From positions 1 through 9,004 of the forward strand of contig QMQC01000047.1 in NCBI GenBank assembly GCA_003648875.1: a stretch of 9,004 bases of DNA, in the 5' to 3' direction. Position numbers and translations under genes: made by a program. The DNA comes from Actinomycetota bacterium (lineage in GTDB: Bacteria > Actinomycetota > Acidimicrobiia > Spongiisociales > UBA5794). Below, in pieces: positions 6,449-9,004 of this stretch (its first letter is position 1; each line of letters opens with the position of its first letter). A model generated the notes under the pieces. The model did not search any database. It was not told where the DNA came from and worked only from the letters and a program-made list of their open reading frames with translations.

Positions 6449-9004
6449 GTGACCACGAACAACCCGGACCTCCCGGTCTCCATTGATGAGCGCGAGTTTT
6501 CTACGTCCCGGAAGGGATATGACAAGCGCGAAGTACGAGCGTTCCTTGGTGAGCTCGAATCCAATTTCAGGGATCTCGAGGAGTGGGCGCAGGAGGCCAA
6601 ACTCCGCCTCCAGACAGCAGAATTCGAGGCGCAGAAAGCAAAGGACGCCGAAGGCCAATCCGTTGACGCAGCGATTGCAGCCGTATTGGAGTCGAAGGAC
6701 CGGATTCTCGAGCGCGCTCGGGGTCAAGCGGCTGAGATCAAAAAGGAAGCCCAAGCACGCGCCGATGCGATCTTGGATGGAGACGGCGTAACGGAAGACG
6801 ATCTTCCCCGGGACCTTGATGCCGCAAAGCAAGAGGCGGCCGACATCATCGAGAATGCCCAGAAACAGGCAGCGGAGATTCGTTCGGAGGCGGACGAAGC
6901 TGAACGAAGACTTGAGGAACTCATTGCAGAGAGAGAGAGGGCTCGCAGTGAGATCGAGGCGCTGATCGCCGAAACACAGATCACCGCGTCGGAACGGGGT
7001 GTTGAGATTGACCCCGTTGGCACGCTACGTCGTGTAGAAGAGCAGTCGATGGAGATTCTCGCTGACGCCGAGGCAGCCGCAGACAAGATCAGGACCGACG
7101 CAGAGGCACGTGTGGCTGAGGCTCACCTTGAGGTTGAGAGTGCGCTAGCCAAAGCGAAGACAGCCATTGGTGATGGGGAGGAACGTGTCCAAGAGATGCT
7201 CCTCATGGCAGAAGCAGCCTCTGAACGATCCATCCAGACTGCTGACGATCAGGCGACGAAGCGCATCGAGTACCTGGTGTCCGAGGCGCAGTATCAGATG
7301 GAGATGGCGACCAAACAGGCAGAGTCCGATGTAGCGGTCCTCACGGAAGAGGCAGGAACGCTCCGTGATCAGGCTCAGGTGGATGCTGAAGAAGTGAAAC
7401 AGCAAGCTCTTGGTCTGCTTGCCAAGGCTGAGCAGGCTGCTGAAGCGAGGCTTGCGGAGATCGTGCTTCGCGAGGCAGAGCTCGGGAACCTGAAGGCGAT
7501 GGCCACCGAAGCAGAGCAATCTGCATCCGAAACGCTCAAGACAGCCCAGGATGGGGCTGAGGCCCTCAGGGAAGAAGCTCAGGAGTTCCGCGAAGAGGCC
7601 AACCGCAAGCGGGATGAGGCGGATGATCTTCTCGGCCAGGCCAATGGAGAGGCAGAGAGGCTTCTCTCGGAGGCCAAGCATGCTGCACAGATCCTCATGG
7701 GCGATGCAAGCGCCTTCAGATCAGAGGCCGAAGCTGAAGTAGAACGTCTCCGCGCAGACGCCGAGCAGATCAGGTCGGCGGCCGAACAGGTTGCCGAGGA
7801 TCTCGAGAAGGCCGTTGCGGAAGAAGTCGATGCAATGAGGGCTGCAGCGACTGGCGAGGTCGAGGAGCGCAAGGCCGAGGCCGAGCGCTCAAGCGCAGAA
7901 CTGTTTGATGCCGCTCAGGCTGATGCTGCCACGATGCTGGCTGATGCCGTCCGAGAGGCGGACCAGGCCAGGGCCACTGTTCAATCCGAGGTATCGGAGA
8001 AGATGTCTGACCTGCAGCTCAAGATTATTGCTGCGAAGAAGGCCACGTCCCGCGCCGAGTCGGAACGCCAAGCGCAGGAGGCCGCGGCTCACGAAGAAGT
8101 CCTCACGATCCACCTCGATGCTGAGGAGAAGCTGACGCTTGCAGAGCAGCGTCTGGCTTCCAGCGATGCTGTCGTGGCCGAAGCCAATGAGAAATCTGCC
8201 GTCGCAGAGTCGAGATTCAACGAAGCAGAAGCGAAGATCGCCCAGGCAGACGAGGAACTGTCCGCGGCAGAGTCGCTCGCTTCGAAGCTCAGCAAGGAAG
8301 CACAGAGGGTACGACGGGCCACCGCTGAACAGGCCGAAGACGTAGCCAAGCAAAGAACTGAGCTTGAGGAACAGACCGAGTTTGCGCAGTCCGAACTTTC
8401 GTCGATCCGTCAAGAAACGACTGAACTTCGCGAGGCTGCGATGGCCGATGTCGCACGGATGCGCGAGCAGGCTGCCGCGGCGCGCGAGCAGATCGAAGAG
8501 CTCGATGACGCGAAGCGCAAGGCACGAATGATCCTCGAGACGGCAAGACTCGAAGCTGCGGAGACCAAGAACACTATCGCTGCGGACATCGAGGAAATGG
8601 AACTCCGGTCGTCGGCCTCCAAGGCGGAGAAGAAGGAAGCCGAAGGAATTCTACGAGCCGCACGCGACGAAGCAGAGCTCATCCGTATCGAGTCATCCTC
8701 GATCCAGGCTCAGGCACGATCGATTCTCGATTCTGCAATGGAACAAGCAGATGAACTCGCGAATGCCGAAGAGACAGCCTTTGGTCTCGTCGAGCAAGCT
8801 CAGCAGGAGGCTGCGGGGATCCGCGCCCGAGCCGAGGGCGAGGCGACAGCGTCCAGGGCAAGGATCGAACACCTCGAAGCCATGTCCAACTCGTTTGAGG
8901 AGCTCAAGACCGACAATGAGCGTCTTCGTGCTGATGCTGAGCAAGAGAATGCGGCTTCGAGCGAGACTGTTGAGGCCCTCGAGGCCCAGGTTGTGTTCGT
9001 TGGG
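6449..9004 (+). CDS. Giant DivIVA-domain coiled-coil protein, Scy/DivIVA-like (3' end beyond right edge)
   Basis: The frame is open for 852 codons to the right edge. Residues 8-45 match the DivIVA N-terminal domain ('DEREFSTSRKGYDKREV' at 13-29, then AFLGELE), which in DivIVA, Wag31 and GpsB forms a short dimeric coiled coil and, in DivIVA, binds curved membrane. In the loop, Arg21-Lys22 stand where B. subtilis DivIVA has Phe17-Arg18. Almost everything after residue 45 is Ala/Glu/Gln/Arg-rich helix without cysteine or a membrane segment, and with a single Trp (46). Many stretches show 11-residue (hendecad) spacing, for example Ile86/97/108, 130-151, Ile203/214 and 401-455. A Gly/Asp-rich break lies at 111-120 and another near 180-192 (ERGVEIDPVG). 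DivIVA proteins are usually 160-400 residues, so this is far longer and closer in size to Streptomyces Scy. A cytoplasmic, polar or cytoskeletal scaffold role is inferred. GTG 6449 is the only start that keeps the whole domain without extra sequence; its ribosome site is poor. Confidence 0.85.
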   Translation, partial: MTTNNPDLPVSIDEREFSTSRKGYDKREVRAFLGELESNFRDLEEWAQEAKLRLQTAEFEAQKAKDAEGQSVDAAIAAVLESKDRILERARGQAAEIKKEAQARADAILDGDGVTEDDLPRDLDAAKQEAADIIENAQKQAAEIRSEADEAERRLEELIAERERARSEIEALIAETQITASERGVEIDPVGTLRRVEEQSMEILADAEAAADKIRTDAEARVAEAHLEVESALAKAKTAIGDGEERVQEMLLMAEAASERSIQTADDQATKRIEYLVSEAQYQMEMATKQAESDVAVLTEEAGTLRDQAQVDAEEVKQQALGLLAKAEQAAEARLAEIVLREAELGNLKAMATEAEQSASETLKTAQDGAEALREEAQEFREEANRKRDEADDLLGQANGEAERLLSEAKHAAQILMGDASAFRSEAEAEVERLRADAEQIRSAAEQVAEDLEKAVAEEVDAMRAAATGEVEERKAEAERSSAELFDAAQADAATMLADAVREADQARATVQSEVSEKMSDLQLKIIAAKKATSRAESERQAQEAAAHEEVLTIHLDAEEKLTLAEQRLASSDAVVAEANEKSAVAESRFNEAEAKIAQADEELSAAESLASKLSKEAQRVRRATAEQAEDVAKQRTELEEQTEFAQSELSSIRQETTELREAAMADVARMREQAAAAREQIEELDDAKRKARMILETARLEAAETKNTIAADIEEMELRSSASKAEKKEAEGILRAARDEAELIRIESSSIQAQARSILDSAMEQADELANAEETAFGLVEQAQQEAAGIRARAEGEATASRARIEHLEAMSNSFEELKTDNERLRADAEQENAASSETVEALEAQVVFVG

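Noticed and set aside
6724..8944. Minus-strand open frames under the coiled-coil gene (for example 7145-7681, 7889-8413)
   Set aside because: They are shadows produced by Ala/Glu-rich codons read in reverse (Ser/Leu/Arg-rich). The plus-strand frame is continuous and begins with a clear DivIVA domain.

Overview
The window reads as chromosomal DNA of a moderately high-GC actinobacterium. The reasons are a DivIVA-type polar coiled-coil gene, a long GlpD of the actinobacterial type, a PgcA/PmmB-type phosphohexomutase, frequent GTG/TTG candidate starts, and TANNNT boxes placed immediately before ATG codons, as in leaderless actinobacterial transcripts. A deep lineage such as Acidimicrobiia is a guess from overall feel; nothing here fixes the taxon. 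I see no mobile element, CRISPR array, tRNA or rRNA.

Layout. (1) Positions 1-2756, minus strand: the N-terminal 918 residues of a large secreted lipoprotein that runs off the left edge. It has a lipobox, a Ser/Asp/Thr-rich linker, several beta-rich domains, a carboxypeptidase-regulatory-like domain and a CsgG/TolB-like alpha/beta domain. (2) Positions 2827-4527, minus: a complete aerobic-type, FAD-dependent glycerol-3-phosphate dehydrogenase (glpD), 70 bp upstream of the lipoprotein on the same strand. (3) Positions 4528-4615: a compact divergent promoter region with a TANNNT box just before each ATG and a 14-bp inverted repeat between them. (4) Positions 4616-6346, plus: a complete alpha-D-phosphohexomutase of the PGM2/PgcA/PmmB type. 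(5) Positions 6347-6448: a 102-bp spacer with two small potential hairpins. (6) Positions 6449-9004, plus: the first 852 residues of a very long coiled-coil protein with an N-terminal DivIVA domain, open at the right edge.

The two central genes are ordinary carbon metabolism: GlpD feeds glycerol 3-phosphate into glycolysis as dihydroxyacetone phosphate, and the mutase interconverts hexose 1- and 6-phosphates (or pentose phosphates) for glycogen, nucleotide-sugar and envelope synthesis. Their short shared divergent promoter could allow coordinated control. The two flanking genes are the less ordinary part. One is a giant DivIVA-headed hendecad-rich filament candidate, of the general kind that organises polar growth or the cytoskeleton. 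The other is a multi-domain cell-surface lipoprotein in which each of the last five visible domains carries exactly two cysteines. Both are truncated by the window, so total length and C-terminal domains are unknown. I find no convincing multi-gene novel system; the best leads are these two large proteins.
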